Assembly: GCA_023432025.1 (NCBI GenBank) | Contig: JAEYVE010000208.1 | Location: 1-41,303 of the forward strand | Reading direction: 5' to 3' | DNA from: Pseudomonadota bacterium | GTDB lineage: Bacteria > Myxococcota_A > Polyangia > Polyangiales > Polyangiaceae | Length of the DNA stretch: 41,303 bases | Shown here: in pieces, positions 28,288 through 37,638 of the stretch | Numbering within the stretch: the first letter of the stretch is position 1 | How the letters are laid out: each line of letters starts with the position of its first letter | Notes under the pieces: generated by a model | Database searches by the model: none | What the model saw: the letters and a program-made list of their open reading frames with translations, nothing else | Told to the model about the DNA's origin: nothing | Made by a program: the position numbers and the translations under genes

Positions 28288-28479
28288 CTACTGCGCAGGT
28301 CCCACTTCCACGCTGCGCTCGCCGTCTTCGTGGCTCGTGACGTACACCGCCCAAGGGCGGCAACACACGGCGCAGTCCTCCACGTAGCTGCCCAACGTCT
28401 CGGGATCGACGAAAAGCTCGACCCGTTCGTGGCAGTACGGGCAACGCACCCGGGCGACGTCCCCACGCAGTTTGGGCAC
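28288..28479 (-). CDS. CPXCG-motif cysteine-rich zinc protein
   Basis: About 63 residues from GTG 28479. GTG 28449 would give a 53-residue form. The family signature is clear: VRCPYCHERVELFVDP, then YVEDCAVCCRPWAVYV. Two Cys pairs likely bind one zinc ion. Proteins of this kind are short, widespread in Proteobacteria and of unknown function. The frame is open upstream to 28596 but that part is not conserved-looking and would overlap the SNF2 gene start. It is divergent from the helicase and convergent with the four-TM gene (stops 73 bp apart). The stop is TAG. Confidence 0.85.
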   Translation of the reverse strand: MPKLRGDVARVRCPYCHERVELFVDPETLGSYVEDCAVCCRPWAVYVTSHEDGERSVEVGPAQ

Positions 28480-28575
28480 CCAGCGAGCCTGACAGCGGAG
28501 CGCACGCAGAGCAACTCGGGAGAGTCCGAGCCCGTTCGGCTTTTCACACACCCGGCCGACTGGTATCCGCCGCTC

Positions 28576-31500
28576 GTGCGCTCTCCGTCGACACAAGCGC
28601 CCGCGGCGGCGTGGCGCGTCGAGCTCGCCGAAGGCTGGCCGCTCTTGGTCGCCCTCGCCGCAGAGAGCCAGCTCTCCGAAAGCTCGCTACGCGCCTTGGC
28701 GCGAGAGCTCTCCCCGGAAACGCACGGGGCCGACACGCAGGAGAAGATAGAGCACCGTGTCCAACGCTTCTTGGACGTCTCATTGCGCCTCGGCTTGGTC
28801 ACTCGCGTGGCGCGGACGCAATCGCAGTCGCAGTCGCGGAAACTCGCTCGAGAAGAGGAGGGCTGGGCGGTGACGTCCCCATCTCGCCAGCTCGTGCTGC
28901 GCGACGCGCGTGCCCAAGAGCAGAGCGCCATCGAGGCGGCTTGCCGCACTGTTCTCGGGGCTCGCTCGCTGGCGACGGCGACGCTGCAGCTACAGCGAGG
29001 CGTGGCGCCTGGCGACGTCTCCTGGCCGTCGGAATGGAGCGAAAGCGAGCGCCGCGCGGCGCTGCGCGCCGCTCTCTTGGAACCCTTCGACGCGGAGTGG
29101 CTCGAACGAACTTTCGGCGAGCGCGCCCTTCCCGCTGCACTCACCGTCCTGGACGACGCGCTATTCACCCAACAAACCAGCTCCGAGCTGCTCGAATGGG
29201 CGGCGAGCCACCTCCCTCTTCACCCGCCCGAAGAAGCCGAGCACGGAAGAGGCATGAGCGGCCTCTGGCACGACGCCGCGCGGGTCTTGAGCCAGCACTT
29301 TCTGCTCCGCGAGCGCGTCGCGCTCGCAGAGCAATATATTCAGGCGCTGCCCTTGGCAGAACGCCTGGGCTACCTCGCCGCTGCACACTTCGTAGAGGGC
29401 GACGCCCCACGCGCAGAACGGCTTCTCCAGCAGAGCCTGACCTTTGCTTCGCCCGGGAGCGCAGGTGGCAAGCGCCGCCAAAACGCCAGCGAGCACCAGA
29501 GCCTACCACGCGGTCCCTTCGTGACCCCGCTCCTCGCGCTCCTGCTGCTCGGCCAGCGCACGACGACGTCCACCGATGCGGCACGTCGCTTGATGGCTTC
29601 ACTCGACGCGCGCGCCGCAGGCGCCACCAAGGCGTTCCGCACGCTGCTCCGCCACCACGCCGCCAGCGGCGCGCTCCCTGCCCGCATCGCGCCAACAGAG
29701 CTCGCACCCGACGCAGGCGGTTGGGAAACGGTTTTTTTGGCGCTCACGGTCCACGCTCATCAAACCCACGAGTTTTCGCGTGCCGCGTGGGCCCGCCTTC
29801 TCATTCAGCGCAGCATCGCTTGGCTGGGCGACTCTCCGTGGCTGGGCCGACAAGCGCTACTCATCGCCGAAGCCTTGAGCCCGTCGCAGTTCGAGAAGGA
29901 CTGGGAACCTGCCCGCAAGCGCCTTTCGCTTCCCTTGCTGCGTTCGGCGCCGAACGAAGGAAAGGAAAGCGCTCTCTTGCGCGACCTGGTCGGACCTGCG
30001 CCGGAGTGGGAGCTCACGCTGGAGGCGCTCGCGCAGGTTGCCGCAGAACAGTCGGCGCGTCCCGAATGCACGCTCCGCGTGGACTGGTTCGTGAACATGA
30101 GCGACGCCTCGTTCGGTCGACCGGGGATCTCCGAGTACCAGCGCGGCGGCTGGACGGCTCCGCGACGTGTGGACCTGGAAGAGCTCTGGGCACGCCGAAC
30201 GGAGCTCGCTCCCGAAGACGCGCGCGTGCTCCACTTCAGCGAGGAAACCGCGGCGGGGCGCGCGCTCCTGCCCGACGCTTGGGAGGCGTTGATCGGTCAT
30301 CCCCGCGTCACGAACGGCGCCCGGGGCGGGCTCGTCGTCGAGGTCACGCGGGGTGAGTGCCGCATAGAAACCCGAAGTGAGCGCGGCTTTCTCACCCTCG
30401 TCGCCGAGCCGGCGCGAGTCGAGCTCGGAGTCAACGCTGTGCCCGAAGGTGACGCACGTGTCGTCGTCTATCGAGTCACCAGCGCCACGAAGCGTGTCCT
30501 CGACCTGATCCCGCGGCAGCTGCGAGTTCCCGTGGAGCACCAAGGGCAAGCTTTGCGCGTGCTGGAGCAGCTCTCCGCCGGACTCGAGGTGCGCGGCTCC
30601 CATCGTGGCTCTGCGCGCACCGTGAGCGCCAACGACACGCCGTGCTTGCGTATCACGCCCGTCGCGGGCGCCTTCTTGCTCCAACTCGGCGTACGTCCCT
30701 TCGGACCCGACGGGCGCTTTTTCGTCGCCGCCGACGGACCCAAGCTGCTCTCCCAGCTCAAAGACGGCGAGCAGCTCCGCACCGAACGCAGTTTCGAGCG
30801 CGAGCGAACGCGCGTCTCGGCGCTCATTGCGGCGTGCCCGACGTTGCTCGCTTGCTCGCTGGAGGACGGCCCCGCCTCCGCCGAGGCGACGAGATGGACC
30901 GTCGGACACGCTGGTCTCCTCACGCTGCTCTCCGAGCTGCGCGAAGCAGGACTTTCCTGCGACGTGGACTGGCCGGAGGGGCCGCCCCTCCGCTTGCGCG
31001 GTCACGTTTCGTCCAAGTCACTTCACGGCGGACTCCGCCGCGTCAAAGGTTGGTATCTCGCCACGGGTGGTCTCTCCATCGACGACGGCACCGTGCTTTC
31101 GCTGGGCGAGCTGGCCACGTTCCCCTCGTACGTCGGCGGGCGTTTCGTGCAGCTTCCAGGCGGCGACTACCTCGAGGTGGAAGAGCGAGCGCGCCGCGTG
31201 ATGGCGGCGCTCGCCGTGGCCGAGACCGTGGGTCGCCCTGCGACCGCCCTGCGCTTGCACGAGAGCTCACTTCACGCGCTCGCACCGCTCCGAGACGCGG
31301 GCGGCAGCTTCACCTTCGATCCAGCAGCCGAGCTCGGCCTCTCTCGCCTCGAAGAGGCGCGTCACAAGGAGTACGTCGTCCCCGCCGAGTTGAACGCCGA
31401 GCTGCGTCCTTACCAACTCGACGGCTTTCGCTGGCTCTCGACGCTGAGCGGGCTCGGTCTCGGTGCGTGTTTGGCCGACGACATGGGGCTCGGAAAAACA

Positions 31501-32784
31501 GTGCAGCTCATTGCGCTGCTCCTTTCCCGGGCCGGCACTGGACCCGCGCTCGTGGTCACGCCCACCTCCGTGTGCACCAACTGGATGCGCGAGCTCTGTC
31601 GGTTCGCACCCACCTTGGACGCTCGCGAATACTTCGGCTCCGAAAGAAGTGATCACCTCGAGCGCCTCGAGCCACGAGGCGGAAAATACCCCGTGCTGGT
31701 GTGCAGCTACGCGGTGCTGCAGAAGGACGCGCACCTGCTCGCGTCCGTCGAGTGGGGCACCGTCGTGCTCGACGAAGCCCAACAGATCAAAAACCCCGCG
31801 TCTCAGCGCGCTCGCGCTGCATTCTCCCTGCGGGCCGCGTACCGCGTGGCGGCCACGGGAACGCCCGTAGAAAATCACCTCGGCGATCTTTGGAGCCTCT
31901 TTCACTTCCTGAACCCCGCCCTTCTGGGCCCTTGGCGCACCTTTCGCCATCGGTTCGTGCTGCCCGTGGAGCGAGACAACGACCAAGCGCGACGCGAGGT
32001 GCTACGCAGCCTGGTGCAGCCGTACCTCTTGCGACGCACGAAGGCCCAAGTGCTCCGCGAGCTGCCCCAAGTCACCTCGCTCCTGCACGAGGTGCGACTC
32101 ACGGAGGAAGAAGCCCGGCTCTACGCTCTTCTCCGTCGCCAGATCCACGAGAAGCTGTCCACCGTCCACGGCCGACGCCAGCACAAGCTCGAGGTATTCG
32201 CAGAAATCACGCGTCTGCGCAGGTTCTGCTGCCACCCGCGCTTGGTGTTCCCCGAAGCGAGCAGCGAAGCGACCAAGGTCAACGTGTTCTTGGACCTCGC
32301 GACGGAGCTCGCGACGAGTGGACACCGCGCGCTCGTTTTCAGCCAATTCGTGGACTTTCTGAACATCGTGCGGGAGCGCCTGGACGAGCTCGGGCTCCGC
32401 TACGAGTACCTCGACGGCTCGACTCCCCAGGCGGAACGACAAAGGCGGGTCGACGCGTTTCAACAGGGCGATGCGCCTCTCTTCCTCATGAGCCTCAAGG
32501 CAGGCGGCATGGGGCTGAACCTCACCGCTGCCGACTACGTCATTCACCTCGATCCGTGGTGGAACCCGGCGGTCGAAGCGCAAGCGACCGACCGCGCGCA
32601 CCGCATCGGCCAAGAGCGACCGGTGAACGTGTATCGCTTGATCACCAAGGACACCATCGAGGAGAGCGTCGTTGAGCTGCACCAACACAAGCGTCGCTTG
32701 GCGGACGCCCTGCTCGCCGGAGGGGACTCGCCAGAACGCATTGGCATCGACGAGCTTTTGGCGCTCCTCGGCGCCGACGAGTGA
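28576..32784 (+). CDS. SNF2-family DEAD/DEAH-box ATPase with ~900-residue N-terminal region
   Basis: About 1,402 residues from GTG 28576. This start is tentative: the frame is open far upstream, there is no Shine-Dalgarno sequence, and the CPXCG gene lies on the other strand. The C-terminal about 450 residues form a complete SNF2 motor: ADDMGLGKTVQL (Walker A, about 971), VLDEAQQIKNP (motif II, about 1066), ATGTPVENHLGDLWSLFHFL, LVFSQFVDFLN, and DPWWNPAVEAQATDRAHRIGQ (motif VI). A Cys-containing FCCHPRLVF segment is as in HepA-like bacterial SNF2 proteins. The N-terminal 900 residues are helix-rich at first (superhelical, TPR-like stretches) and then beta-rich before the motor. I recognise no nuclease or SWIM zinc finger. 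Likely role: DNA translocation or protein remodelling on DNA or RNA polymerase. Confidence 0.92.
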   Translation: MRSPSTQAPAAAWRVELAEGWPLLVALAAESQLSESSLRALARELSPETHGADTQEKIEHRVQRFLDVSLRLGLVTRVARTQSQSQSRKLAREEEGWAVTSPSRQLVLRDARAQEQSAIEAACRTVLGARSLATATLQLQRGVAPGDVSWPSEWSESERRAALRAALLEPFDAEWLERTFGERALPAALTVLDDALFTQQTSSELLEWAASHLPLHPPEEAEHGRGMSGLWHDAARVLSQHFLLRERVALAEQYIQALPLAERLGYLAAAHFVEGDAPRAERLLQQSLTFASPGSAGGKRRQNASEHQSLPRGPFVTPLLALLLLGQRTTTSTDAARRLMASLDARAAGATKAFRTLLRHHAASGALPARIAPTELAPDAGGWETVFLALTVHAHQTHEFSRAAWARLLIQRSIAWLGDSPWLGRQALLIAEALSPSQFEKDWEPARKRLSLPLLRSAPNEGKESALLRDLVGPAPEWELTLEALAQVAAEQSARPECTLRVDWFVNMSDASFGRPGISEYQRGGWTAPRRVDLEELWARRTELAPEDARVLHFSEETAAGRALLPDAWEALIGHPRVTNGARGGLVVEVTRGECRIETRSERGFLTLVAEPARVELGVNAVPEGDARVVVYRVTSATKRVLDLIPRQLRVPVEHQGQALRVLEQLSAGLEVRGSHRGSARTVSANDTPCLRITPVAGAFLLQLGVRPFGPDGRFFVAADGPKLLSQLKDGEQLRTERSFERERTRVSALIAACPTLLACSLEDGPASAEATRWTVGHAGLLTLLSELREAGLSCDVDWPEGPPLRLRGHVSSKSLHGGLRRVKGWYLATGGLSIDDGTVLSLGELATFPSYVGGRFVQLPGGDYLEVEERARRVMAALAVAETVGRPATALRLHESSLHALAPLRDAGGSFTFDPAAELGLSRLEEARHKEYVVPAELNAELRPYQLDGFRWLSTLSGLGLGACLADDMGLGKTVQLIALLLSRAGTGPALVVTPTSVCTNWMRELCRFAPTLDAREYFGSERSDHLERLEPRGGKYPVLVCSYAVLQKDAHLLASVEWGTVVLDEAQQIKNPASQRARAAFSLRAAYRVAATGTPVENHLGDLWSLFHFLNPALLGPWRTFRHRFVLPVERDNDQARREVLRSLVQPYLLRRTKAQVLRELPQVTSLLHEVRLTEEEARLYALLRRQIHEKLSTVHGRRQHKLEVFAEITRLRRFCCHPRLVFPEASSEATKVNVFLDLATELATSGHRALVFSQFVDFLNIVRERLDELGLRYEYLDGSTPQAERQRRVDAFQQGDAPLFLMSLKAGGMGLNLTAADYVIHLDPWWNPAVEAQATDRAHRIGQERPVNVYRLITKDTIEESVVELHQHKRRLADALLAGGDSPERIGIDELLALLGADE

Positions 32785-32858
32785 CCCGCTCGGCGTGAAA
32801 AAGCCTCGATGAGTCGTCGCGCTGGAGCCCTGAGCGCTCGAAACCGTTCTCCGTCTCC

Positions 32859-34037
32859 GTGGAACCCCCCCTGGAAACGCGGAGCGGAGTCACGAACGAC
32901 CCGGCGTTCGAAAGAGCGTTGAGCGACAAACTTCGGCTCCTGTCGTGCGTGAGCATCGCCATGATCGTGACCATGCACGCCAAGTGCATCCACTTCGCGG
33001 GTCACTGGACGACGGGCCACCCCACCACCGAGCCATTCTGGTCCAACACCTACGCGCAGGAGTGGCTCTGCACGTGGCTCCTCCGCAGCGGAATGCCGCT
33101 TCTTTCCGCCGTGTCCGGGTTTCTGTTTTCCGCCTCGGGCAAGCTGGAGGGGCGCGGGTACCGACGAAAGGTGACTTCGCGCTTCTGGTCCCTCGTCGTG
33201 CCGTTCGTATTCTGGTCCGCAGGCGCGGCGCTCTTGCAGCTCGGGGTGCAAGTCGCCGCCTCCAAGGGGCCTCTCTACGAAGTCCTGCCGACGGCAGCCC
33301 AGATCTTTCACGACGTTTTCGTCGTTCCGGTGAACCTGCCCACGTACTTCCTGCGCGACTTGATGCTGGTGATTCTCTTGAGCCCGCTCCTGTCCGCGGC
33401 GCTTTCCAGGCGTTTTGGAGGGCTATTGTCCCTGCTTGTCGTGGGGCTCACGTGGTGGACGTACCGCCCGCTCGTCCCCAACTTCAACATTCTGTTCTTT
33501 TTCTGTGTGGGCGGGTTCCTCGCCCTGCATCGACGTGACCCGTGGCTCTCGGCCGCAGCGTGGGTGCTCTCGCGACCGCGCCCCGTCTTCGTGCTCGCTC
33601 TGTCTTGGCTGCTCCTCACGCTGCTCGGCACGTGGCTTCAGTTTCGAGCCAATGGCGTGGTCAACGCTCCCCTGAACAACGCCGCGGTGTTGTGCGGCCT
33701 CCTGGTGCTCTGGCTCGGCTTCGACGCCGTGCGTTGGCCACAGCGTCTCCTCCGCGTCCTCGGGTTCGCCTCGAGGTACAATTTCGTGCTGTTTGCCGCG
33801 CACTTTCCGCTCATGAATCTGGCGCGGAAGCTCGTGTCCCGGGCTTTGCCGCACAGCGAGCCCTGGGGCTTTCTGGTCTTCGTGCTGACCTCGCTTATCG
33901 CTCTGTGCGCCACGCTCTCGCTTGCCGTCACGTTCGAGCGCTTCGCGCCGACGTTGTTTTCCCTGGCGACCGGCGGGCGCGCCCAACGCGCCAAAGCCCG
34001 GGAACAGGAGCCGGCAGGCGCTACCGCGGCGAGTTGA
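32859..34037 (+). CDS. Acyltransferase family 3 integral membrane protein
   Basis: 392 residues from GTG 32859, with about ten hydrophobic segments. The N-terminal pattern DKLRLLSCVSIAMIVTMHAKCIHF, with His in the first helix, and RSGMPLLSAVSGFLFS is typical of acyltransferase-3 (PF01757) proteins, which O-acetylate or succinylate surface polysaccharides, peptidoglycan or lipids using a cytoplasmic acyl donor. The YRRKVTSRFWSLVVPFVFWS segment follows the family's R-x-R pattern at the membrane edge. No glycan genes are adjacent, so the substrate is unknown. The Lys/Arg/Ala tail is cytoplasmic. It lies 74 bp after the SNF2 stop, and co-transcription is possible. Confidence 0.88.
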   Translation: MEPPLETRSGVTNDPAFERALSDKLRLLSCVSIAMIVTMHAKCIHFAGHWTTGHPTTEPFWSNTYAQEWLCTWLLRSGMPLLSAVSGFLFSASGKLEGRGYRRKVTSRFWSLVVPFVFWSAGAALLQLGVQVAASKGPLYEVLPTAAQIFHDVFVVPVNLPTYFLRDLMLVILLSPLLSAALSRRFGGLLSLLVVGLTWWTYRPLVPNFNILFFFCVGGFLALHRRDPWLSAAAWVLSRPRPVFVLALSWLLLTLLGTWLQFRANGVVNAPLNNAAVLCGLLVLWLGFDAVRWPQRLLRVLGFASRYNFVLFAAHFPLMNLARKLVSRALPHSEPWGFLVFVLTSLIALCATLSLAVTFERFAPTLFSLATGGRAQRAKAREQEPAGATAAS

Positions 34038-34197
34038 CGGCCTGAGTCACGTGCCGTCTCCGATCGAAACTCGCTGGACCGAAGCGAGACGCACGCTGAC
34101 ACGGTCGCTACCGCGACCGCACCTGCTCGGTATCGAGCCAAACTCGGGCGACGAATACGTTGCGGGTGCGCGGAGCGCACGAACGCGGGAGCGCACC

Positions 34198-34473
34198 ATG
34201 TTGTTCGGCAAGTTGAACCCCACGAAGCCACGTTACCGGGACGACGTCTTGAGCCCGGAGGCGCCGCCTTCGTGCTTCACCTTCGAGAGGCCGCTCATCC
34301 TCGCCAGCGAGCTCCACGTGGCCGGCGCCATGGCCTTCGCCACCTCGTTCGGCTTCGTCGGTGTATCGCTGGTGGAGTGGGCGCTCCTCCAAGGCCTCGA
34401 CAGCGCGCGGCAACGCTTGGCCGAACAGGCCTCCAAAAACGCCACGCCCCCATCGCGCAAAGAAGACCCGTAA
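34198..34473 (+). CDS. Small membrane-associated protein of unknown function
   Basis: 91 residues from ATG 34198. An in-frame GTG at 34051 would add 49 residues lacking clear structure. A charged start (FGKLNPTKPRYRDDVLSPE) is followed by one hydrophobic segment at about 42-62 (HVAGAMAFATSFGFVGVSLVEW) and a helical charged tail (DSARQRLAEQASKN). No known family recognised. It is convergent with cysS (stops 44 bp apart). The gene call rests on codon bias and a sensible membrane topology. Confidence 0.5.
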   Translation: MLFGKLNPTKPRYRDDVLSPEAPPSCFTFERPLILASELHVAGAMAFATSFGFVGVSLVEWALLQGLDSARQRLAEQASKNATPPSRKEDP

Positions 34474-34517
34474 CGCCCACGAAGCGCCCAGGTCGGCACG
34501 AGGCGCCAGGTGGCCAC

Positions 34518-36017
34518 TCAGCGGCGGACCAGGCGCCAGGTGGTTCCGCTGGGCGAATCCAAGATTTCCACGCCGCGCGTCACCAACTCTTCGCGGATGC
34601 GGTCGGCGCGCGCGAAATCCTTGTTTTGCCGCGCCTCGGCGCGCTCGGCGATGAAGCGCTCGATCTCGCCCTCCCCGATACCGAGCGCGCGCGCCCGACG
34701 ATCCCGCACGCGCACCAAAAAGGTGCGGGGGTCTTCACCGCCGAGGCCGAGCACCTCGTCCAAGGCGGCGAACCCGGACTTCGCTGCGGCAAGCGCCAGC
34801 TCGCTCACGCTGCCCTTTTTCGCGGCGGCGCGGTCGCACAGCTCATTCACCTGCTTGAGAAAAGCCGCCAGGTGCGCGAGCGCCACCGGGGTGTTCATGT
34901 CGTCGTCGAGCGCGCGACAGAGGCGCACCGGGAAATCCGCGATGTCCGCGTGCGCCTCCCCGCTGGGGACGATGCGCATTTCGGGGATGGCCGCCAGACG
35001 CTCGCGGGTGCCGTAAACGTACTCGAGGCGCGCTTCGGCCTCGTCGAACTGGGGGAAGCCGACGAGATGTCCGGCTTCGTCCAGATCGATCTCCAGGTTG
35101 TAGGGGGCGCGGTAGTGAACCGTGAGCAGCGAGTAGCGCACCGCTTCGGGCTCGATTTTTTGAAACGCCTCACGCAGTCGGAAGAAGTTGCCCAAGCTCT
35201 TGGACATTTTCTCCTTGTTCACCTGCACGAAGCCGTTGTGCATCCAGTGACGCGCAAAGGTCTTTCCGGTGGCACACTCACTCTGCGCGATTTCGTTTTC
35301 GTGGTGAGGAAACACCAAATCCAGCCCGCCGCCGTGCAGATCGAACGTTTCCCCGAGGTAGCGCATGCTCATCGCCGAGCACTCGATGTGCCACCCGGGG
35401 CGTCCCGGGCCCCACGGGCTCTCCCAAGCGGGCTCCCCAGCCTTCGCGCTCTTCCAGAGCGCAAAGTCGTACGGGTGTCGCTTTCGCGCTGACTCCTCGG
35501 CGTCCACACGCTCGCTGGCGCCGGCCTCGAGATCCTCGAGCTTGCGGTGCGAGAGCTTGCCGTACTCTGCGCACGAAGGAACGCTGAAGTACACGTCTCC
35601 TTCCACGCGATAAGCGTGCCCCTTTTCCACGAGCTTTTCGATGATCGCAATCACCTCGGGCACGTGCTCGCTGACCTTGGGCTGCCGATCCGGCGTCAGG
35701 TTACGGAGCCGCTCCATGTCCTCCGAGTAGGATTGGAACATGCGCTCGGCGAGCGCCGTCGGCTCTTCGCCGTTCTCGGCAGCGCGCTTGATGATTTTGT
35801 CGTCCACGTCCGTGACGTTGCGCACGTACGTGACCTGAAGGCCCGAGCGACGCAGGTGCCGCACCAACACGTCGTACACGATGCAAGGCCGCGCGTGGCC
35901 GATGTGCGCGTCGTCGTAGGTCGTCGGACCACACACGTAAATGCGAGCATGACCGGGTTCGGCAGGCTCGAAAGGCAGCTTTTTGGTGGCCAGTGTGTCG
36001 TAGAGGTGCAGAGTCAT
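34518..36017 (-). CDS. cysS: Cysteine--tRNA ligase
   Basis: 499 residues, full-length class-I aminoacyl-tRNA synthetase charging tRNA-Cys. Zinc ligands that recognise the cysteine thiolate are present: Cys29 (YVCGPTTYDDAHIGHAR), Cys213 (GWHIECSAM), His238 and Glu242 (FPHHENE). The HIGH motif is at 38-41 and KMSKS at 270-274. The C-terminal helical anticodon-binding (DALR) region and the terminal GTTWRL segment, where conserved Trp contacts the tRNA, are intact. ATG 36017 starts at the usual LHLYDTL segment. Expressed leftward, apparently alone. Confidence 0.98.
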   Translation of the reverse strand: MTLHLYDTLATKKLPFEPAEPGHARIYVCGPTTYDDAHIGHARPCIVYDVLVRHLRRSGLQVTYVRNVTDVDDKIIKRAAENGEEPTALAERMFQSYSEDMERLRNLTPDRQPKVSEHVPEVIAIIEKLVEKGHAYRVEGDVYFSVPSCAEYGKLSHRKLEDLEAGASERVDAEESARKRHPYDFALWKSAKAGEPAWESPWGPGRPGWHIECSAMSMRYLGETFDLHGGGLDLVFPHHENEIAQSECATGKTFARHWMHNGFVQVNKEKMSKSLGNFFRLREAFQKIEPEAVRYSLLTVHYRAPYNLEIDLDEAGHLVGFPQFDEAEARLEYVYGTRERLAAIPEMRIVPSGEAHADIADFPVRLCRALDDDMNTPVALAHLAAFLKQVNELCDRAAAKKGSVSELALAAAKSGFAALDEVLGLGGEDPRTFLVRVRDRRARALGIGEGEIERFIAERAEARQNKDFARADRIREELVTRGVEILDSPSGTTWRLVRR

Positions 36018-36099
36018 AACTCGAAGGCTCGAAGGGCCCGCACCCTAGCGCGCGAGCCGGATAAACGAAACGGAAGGCAGAAAGAGCCAGCCCCCGTCC

Positions 36100-36975
36100 T
36101 CACGCGTCCAGGTCCCAGGCGTCCAAGGTGCTCCTCACGTCGCGAACCCCGTAGCGACCTCGCTCGTCACGGACCAGGCGCGCCGCCGCGGCGTCGGCGT
36201 CGTGCGTGAAAAAGAGCGTCGTGTCGTTGGTCAGGAGCTCCTCGAAGAGCTCCGCCTTTTCGTCGATGAGCTGTTCGGGGTAGCGGTCGTAACCCATCGT
36301 GATGGGCAAATGCACCCACGGCGCCCCCGGCACCAAGTCCGCGCAAAACAGCACTCTTTGCCGCTCCCCAACAACCTCCGTGAGCAGCATGCCCGGCGTG
36401 TGACCGTGACTCCGGCGAAAACGAAAGGCTCGCCCCAAGAGCGGGTGCTCCGTTTGATCTTCCTCGACCACCACCAAGCGGCCGGAGGCCTCGAGCAGCG
36501 GCAACAGCTCGGGAATGAACGAGGCGCGGTCGCGAAAGTGTGGTCGCTTCGCGCGCTCGAGCGCCGCGCGGCCCACGACGTAGCGAGCGTTCGGAAACAA
36601 GAGCTCGAACGGCCGTCCTTCACGGTACTCGGTGAGCAGACCGCCAGCGTGATCGAAATGGAGATGACTCAGAATCACGACGTCAATCGACGTGTGCGGC
36701 GCGCCTCGCCGCTCCAGCGCATCGAGCAACACGTGGGCGTCCTCCACCACACCGAAGCGCTCTTTGAGCTTCGGCTCGAAGAAGGCGCCAATCCCGACCT
36801 CACACAAGACTCGCCGCTCGTCGCCCTCGATCAAGAGTGAACGACACGAAAGCTCGATGCGCCCCTGCTCGTCCGGTGGACACCAGCGGCTCCACACGGC
36901 GCGCGGCGCGTTTCCGAACATGGCGCCCCCATCGAGACGCTGCCGGTTGCCCTCGATCGACGATGCTCTGAGCAA
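36100..36975 (-). CDS. MBL-fold metallo-hydrolase, AHL-lactonase-like
   Basis: 291 residues. Metallo-beta-lactamase domain with His104-x-His106-x-Asp108-His109 (LSHLHFDHAGG), a later HGHTPGM, the bridging Asp in CADLVPGAP, and the last His in FFTHDADAAA. The overall order and the N-terminal DGGAMFGNAP block match the N-acyl-homoserine-lactonase/quorum-quenching-like and related hydrolase subgroup. Lactonase activity is possible but not certain. The start is TTG 36975, supported by a strong AGGAGG 8 nt upstream, with an internal ATG at residue 19 as alternative. It is preceded on the same strand by the SEC14-like gene (51 bp upstream), so a two-gene operon is likely. Confidence 0.88.
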   Translation of the reverse strand: MLRASSIEGNRQRLDGGAMFGNAPRAVWSRWCPPDEQGRIELSCRSLLIEGDERRVLCEVGIGAFFEPKLKERFGVVEDAHVLLDALERRGAPHTSIDVVILSHLHFDHAGGLLTEYREGRPFELLFPNARYVVGRAALERAKRPHFRDRASFIPELLPLLEASGRLVVVEEDQTEHPLLGRAFRFRRSHGHTPGMLLTEVVGERQRVLFCADLVPGAPWVHLPITMGYDRYPEQLIDEKAELFEELLTNDTTLFFTHDADAAAARLVRDERGRYGVRDVRSTLDAWDLDA

Positions 36976-37026
36976 AATCGGTCCTCCTCGCTCTTCGTAG
37001 TCAAGGACCAGGCCTCCGACAACTCG

Positions 37027-37404
37027 TCACGCCGCCTGACCCTCGCGAAGCCAACGACGCGCTTCGTCCCGGTGAGCCCGATCGAAAGAACGAAACTCCG
37101 GAGCGATGAAGTGATTCGCGAGCTTGGGCATCGCCGAGAGCGTCTTGCTGTCGGTCACTAGTGCCACGCGATTGATCTTCTTCATGTGGTCTCGCAAGAA
37201 GCGCAGACGAGAACGCATCGCCGCAAAGTTCTTGAACCTCGGGATCTTGTCCGTCTCGAAGAGCATCCCGTTCAAGCGGCCGTTCTTTTTGATGTAAGGC
37301 GCAATATCGCGCGAAATATCCTCGAAGTCGGTGGCCTCCAGCTTGCCCGACTCGAAAATGACCTCTTCGATGCCTTCTTCTGCACGCAGTTGATGAATGA
37401 TCAC
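37027..37404 (-). CDS. STAS/SEC14 (SpoIIAA-like) domain protein
   Basis: 125 residues from GTG 37404, with GGAGGGG upstream. The sequence resembles SpoIIAA-like STAS/SEC14 small proteins: EVIFESGKLEATDFEDI, LNGMLFETDKIPRFKNF, then RVALVTDSKTLSAMPKLANHFI and EFRSFDRAHRDEARRWLREG at the C-terminus. The family is soluble, small and of unresolved role, often called DUF3478. No phosphorylatable Ser pattern of classic anti-anti-sigma factors is evident. It is upstream of the MBL hydrolase with a 51-bp gap, likely the same transcript. Confidence 0.85.
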   Translation of the reverse strand: MIIHQLRAEEGIEEVIFESGKLEATDFEDISRDIAPYIKKNGRLNGMLFETDKIPRFKNFAAMRSRLRFLRDHMKKINRVALVTDSKTLSAMPKLANHFIAPEFRSFDRAHRDEARRWLREGQAA

Positions 37405-37638
37405 GTCGTGTTCCCCTCCGTTTCGCGCAGCTCGTCTCGACGCCGACGCGCGCTCGGCCTCCTGAACAGACTGGCGCGCTCCGCGTCTTCTGCCACACCG
37501 GCTCGCTCCGAGCAGTCCACTGTGAGCCGCGCGCCGAGGGAGACAAGCGGCCCGTCCGACCCCACCGGGTCAGGCCCCACCTCACTGAACGAGTTTCATT
37601 GACCCAAATTTCCCGCGCCCCTAACGTGCCGGAAAGTC

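Noticed and set aside
27886..28575. Open upstream extension of the SNF2 reading frame by 230 codons
   Set aside because: It runs through the four-TM gene in another frame and through the CPXCG gene on the other strand, and the sequence is low-complexity Arg/Ser-rich. I treat it as a shadow.
28288..34037. Phage-defence island around the SNF2 ATPase
   Set aside because: No nuclease, methylase, PLD, DUF1998 or integrase partner is present. The neighbours are CPXCG and acyltransferase genes.
34501..34543. 13-bp direct repeat AGGCGCCAGGTGG, two copies 30 bp apart at the cysS 3' end
   Set aside because: One copy encodes the conserved TWRL end of CysRS. Two short copies alone do not support an attachment site or mobile element.
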